Below, piece by piece: positions 61,745 to 64,000 of a DNA stretch of 64,000 bases. The notes under the pieces are model-generated. The model had not been told where the DNA came from and did no database searches. It saw only the letters and a program-made list of their open reading frames with translations. How positions within the stretch are numbered: the first letter of the stretch is position 1; each line of letters starts with the position of its first letter. Both the position numbers and the translations under genes were made by a program. This DNA comes from Hyphomicrobiales bacterium. Lineage in GTDB: Bacteria; Pseudomonadota; Alphaproteobacteria; Rhizobiales; Rhizobiaceae. The stretch covers positions 176,014 through 240,013 of the forward strand of contig UCCA01000005.1 of NCBI GenBank assembly GCA_900470805.1, in the 5' to 3' direction.

Positions 61745-62038
61745 CTTAGATCTCCGGCCAGACGAACTGAAGACGCTTCAGGCCGTGGTTTAAATGCCTG
61801 CCTCACGTCATCTGCTGGTCGCTCGTGCGAGCCAGTCTCCTGTGTCCTGTGCTAGCTCTTCCAGCCGTCGTGGAGTTTGAGCCGCCATGTCAATTTTCCC
61901 TAGCAACCCCGTATGCCCTTTCGATCGAATGCCATGCTTGACCGGTGTCATCCGATCGACTAAATCCGCCGCCGCCGCGCTCGTCAGCCATGAGGCGGCA
62001 ACGGGAGGGTCCGGCCTGACGAGGAGGTCGGGCCCTTG
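61745..62038. other. Intergenic stretch, nothing recognised
   Basis: No supportable gene. The open frame at 61887-62075 lacks a ribosome site and any family feature. Confidence 0.35.
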
Positions 62039-62380
62039 CTACCAGCAGCCTTGGGAAGCCCCGAAACAATTGTGAGTTGAGACCTGATCAGCGAAGAGGC
62101 GATCGGTCTTGAGGATCGTCACCGTTGTTTGCAGCTCGGCCGCAGCTTCTCGAACCCGTCGCACGCACTCTGCTTCGACGTCGACTGACAGGCCGTAACA
62201 GCCGCAAATAGCGGCAGCATCAGAAGCCGAGACTTCGTCATTGATCTGGTTCCTCTTCCGGAGAACGCGCACTGAGTTTTCAAGTGCGACAGTGGCGGAC
62301 GCCTGATTGGCATCGTGGCGGCCGGTGAAATAGGCCGGAGCAAACGTCAGAAAGGCGCCGACGATCGCCCCTGCCCGCAT
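62039..62380 (-). CDS. Spanin/Rz-like phage protein
   Basis: 113 residues with an N-terminal membrane anchor (AGAIVGAFLTFAPAYF) and a periplasmic helix with an acidic Cys-containing part (NDEVSASDAAAICGCYGLSVDVEAECVRRVREAAAEL). Inner-membrane spanins of rhizobial prophages look like this, with a YxxC-GL-x-x-x-C pattern. Together with the neighbours it suggests a prophage lysis remnant. No endolysin was recognised. Confidence 0.5.
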   Translation of the reverse strand: MRAGAIVGAFLTFAPAYFTGRHDANQASATVALENSVRVLRKRNQINDEVSASDAAAICGCYGLSVDVEAECVRRVREAAAELQTTVTILKTDRLFADQVSTHNCFGASQGCW

Positions 62381-62685
62381 GCAGCTTATCGACGATCATT
62401 AAGAACTGAACGGAACGATGTGTCCGATCCATTCCAAGCTCTTTGCCGCAGCGATCGACCGCTACAAGCACGGACATCATGTTTTGGGCGGTTACAGCCC
62501 CTTTGCAGCCGCGCGCAAATGCGCGGCAGTCGCCTGCACGGTCACGGAAGTCTCCGAGTTTCAAAGGTGTTTGGTGGCGAAAACGATCCGCCGGGCAACA
62601 GGTTCAGGCAAGCTTCGTGCTATCTAGTCTTGCCAACATCAATGACGCGGACATTCTTTCGCGGGCGATCATGAGGATCTTCGGT
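62381..62685. other. Intergenic stretch, nothing recognised
   Basis: Overlapping frames on both strands (62280-62627) have no recognisable content. Confidence 0.3.
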
Positions 62686-62805
62686 ATGGCATATGACTGG
62701 AAGGGCATCCGCACTCGACGCATTCGTCGCATTAAACTCGGGCTATCGTCCGTGATTGCGTTGGCTGTCGTGACGTTGCCTTTTCTTTGGCCCGTGATGA
62801 ACTGA
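62686..62805 (+). CDS. Small membrane protein, 39 aa
   Basis: ATG 62686 behind GAGGATC; MAYDWKGIRTRRIRRIKLGL, then one hydrophobic helix (SSVIALAVVTLPFLWPVM). Strongly basic N-terminus inside. A rho-independent terminator follows 28 bases later, which supports a real monocistronic gene. Function unknown. Confidence 0.5.
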   Translation: MAYDWKGIRTRRIRRIKLGLSSVIALAVVTLPFLWPVMN

Positions 62806-62830
62806 GCGAGCCGCTCTTCCTGACAAGCTA

Positions 62831-62862
62831 AAAGGCCCGCCAACGACCCGGCGGGCTTTTGC
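62831..62862 (+). terminator. Rho-independent terminator
   Basis: GCCCGC (62835-62840) pairs with GCGGGC (62851-62856), followed by TTTTGCTTG; preceded by AAAA. It ends the 62686 gene. Confidence 0.85.
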
Positions 62863-63142
62863 TTGTGGAAAGTAACGGTCGGTTAGCGATGCTGCGCCCC
62901 AAACGCTAGACTGCCGTTCGTTTCAGTGATCAGGCTAGCGCGCGTCGCACACCCCTCAATGCTTGCGACGAACGAGATCCGGTGAGCGGACCCACGAGGA
63001 AAACAACCGGATCTCAATTACTTTCCGACGCCGCGAAAGTGTCCGCGCGTCGTGGGCTTTTACTTGTCACCATGTGTTGCATTCCCGCACTCGACTCTTA
63101 GCGAAAGAAATGCTTTCTGCGCCTACGGTGTGGGAGTTGCAA

Positions 63143-63274
63143 ATGTACTACGAGTGGAATGAAGTACGGTTCCGTCGCCAGTATTTTATCAAGTTTGCTT
63201 CAGCTTGGATTGTCGCCATCACATTGGCCTTTTTGCCAGTCTGGTGGCTCGTGCAAGAAGCAACCTTCCCCTGA
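63143..63274 (+). CDS. Small membrane protein, 43 aa
   Basis: ATG 63143 with GGGAG upstream; MYYEWNEVRFRRQYFIKFASAWIVAITLAFLPVWWLVQEATFP in segments: an aromatic-basic N-terminus then one membrane helix. Similar in layout to the 62686 gene. Function unknown. Confidence 0.45.
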   Translation: MYYEWNEVRFRRQYFIKFASAWIVAITLAFLPVWWLVQEATFP

Positions 63275-63449
63275 TCGCGTAGACACAATTCGAGCCGCCG
63301 AACATTCGCACGCTCGCGAAGAAATTCGCGAGGCTCATGATGGTCTCCGACTAGTGGTGTATGTGCCGTCTGAGTTACGACGGCTGATAGAAGCGCTTTT
63401 TCCGGAACCCCCCGATGATTGGCCGACGCCGTACTAGACAATCAATGAG

Positions 63450-64000
63450 AATCTGTGGCGCGGTCTGGCATGGCCAGAAGTCGTGGAACGGGGTAGCGAT
63501 CCTTGCCACGGGCCTGGAACCACACCTCACACGCAAAGCCTTCCCGGCGATCCGGACAACGCCCCCGTTATATTGAAGCGATCGCCGACGGCGTCGTCAT
63601 CGGCGGTCTATATCATCCGAACGGCAATCCGTATCCGGGCTCGAAATTTGATTATAAGCTTCGCTGGCTTGAGCGTCTCCACGATTACGCTGCCGAGCTA
63701 CTCGAACTTCAAGTCCCGGTCATTTGGCCGGGGACTATAACGTCATGAGCTCGACGTATATAAGACAGAGTGGGTCGACGCGCTCTTCCGCGTTAAAGTA
63801 CGAGATGTTCTCTAGAACCTGATGGAACAGGGTTGGACGGATGCGCTTCGCACGCTGCATCCGGACGAGCGCATAAACACTTTCTCGGGCTGCTTCCAAA
63901 ATGCATGTGCTCGCGACGCCGGACTGGGGCTCGACCACTTTCTTTTGAGCTGGGAAGCGGCCTCGCGCCTAGCGAAAGCTGAAGTCGACAAGCATGTCCG
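63450..64000 (+). pseudogene. xthA: Exonuclease III relic, continuing past the right edge
   Basis: Exonuclease III removes abasic sites. Pieces in several frames: AVWHGQKSWNGVAILATGLEPHLTR (63455-63530), RYIEAIADGVVIGGLYHPNGNPYPGSKFDYKLRW and LHDYAAELLELQVPVIW (63570-63725), EQGWTDALRTLHPDERINTF and NACARDAGLGLDHFLLSWEAASRLAKAEVDKHV (to 64000). The first 60 or so codons with the catalytic N-terminus are missing and at least two frameshifts (near 63545 and 63725-63800) are present. The last 92 bases repeat 33613-33703. Confidence 0.78.
63909..64000 (+). repeat. Near-identical repeat shared with 33613-33703
   Basis: Right copy of the direct repeat from the exonuclease III C-terminal region; it keeps the C missing from the left copy and continues beyond the window. 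Confidence 0.85.

Overview
The window reads as an accessory region of a repABC-type plasmid from a Rhizobiaceae-like alphaproteobacterium. The evidence is a rhizobial RepA cut by the left edge, many rhizobial small-protein families (DUF6894, DUF982, DUF4142, BA14K), an HWE-type kinase, an Omp25-like porin, and IS66, IS30 and ISNCY remnants. No tRNA, rRNA or CRISPR array was seen.

Layout. 0-12 kb: repA 5' end, small exported or hypothetical proteins, broken esterase, DUF2252, YciE-like and exonuclease genes, an OmpA-like pair, a Rossmann oxidoreductase. 12-16.5 kb: an AttEFGH-like exporter operon. 16.7-28 kb: cold-shock protein, LigD, response regulator, Crp/Fnr regulators, an FAD protein, MOSC domain, topoisomerase IB. 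28-33 kb: DUF4142, alpha-amylase, PoxB. 33-40 kb: IS66 and exonuclease III scars, BA14K protein, broken methyltransferase, SRAP and HWE kinase genes. 40-45 kb: Mn-catalase, DUF4142, TreZ. 45-50.5 kb: very small genes and candidate small RNAs. 51-57 kb: NmrA/LysR pair, VOC protein, transposase relics. 57-60.3 kb: phosphatase/NAD(P)HX dehydratase operon and a second small-gene/RNA module. 60.3-64 kb: porin, small membrane proteins, spanin-like protein, exonuclease III relic.

The unifying signal is promoter-level. A by-eye scan for GGAAC-N17-GTT, the known -35/-10 pattern of the alphaproteobacterial general-stress sigma factor EcfG (RpoE2/SigT), gave 23 perfect matches placed upstream of genes or RNA-like elements. 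About two matches are expected by chance in 64 kb. Targets include the YciE-like gene, DUF2171, ElaB-like protein, topoisomerase IB, both DUF4142 proteins, Mn-catalase, NAD(P)HX repair operon and single-pass membrane proteins, so the window looks like a plasmid-borne general-stress regulon.

Several of these promoters point into gene-free DNA. Three drive members of a repeated hairpin family (46850-46926, 47350-47430, 59787-59868); others precede hairpin/terminator structures at 49431-49512, 49556-49785 and 60230-60285. These are the best candidates for an undescribed system: a multicopy set of EcfG-controlled small RNAs inside two inverted copies of a small-gene module (46.1-47.9 kb and 58.8-60.2 kb).

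The region is decaying. More than 20 genes carry frameshifts, in-frame stops, truncations or lost starts. Some single-base frameshifts could be assembly errors, but nonsense codons, internal deletions and IS scars cannot all be explained that way.
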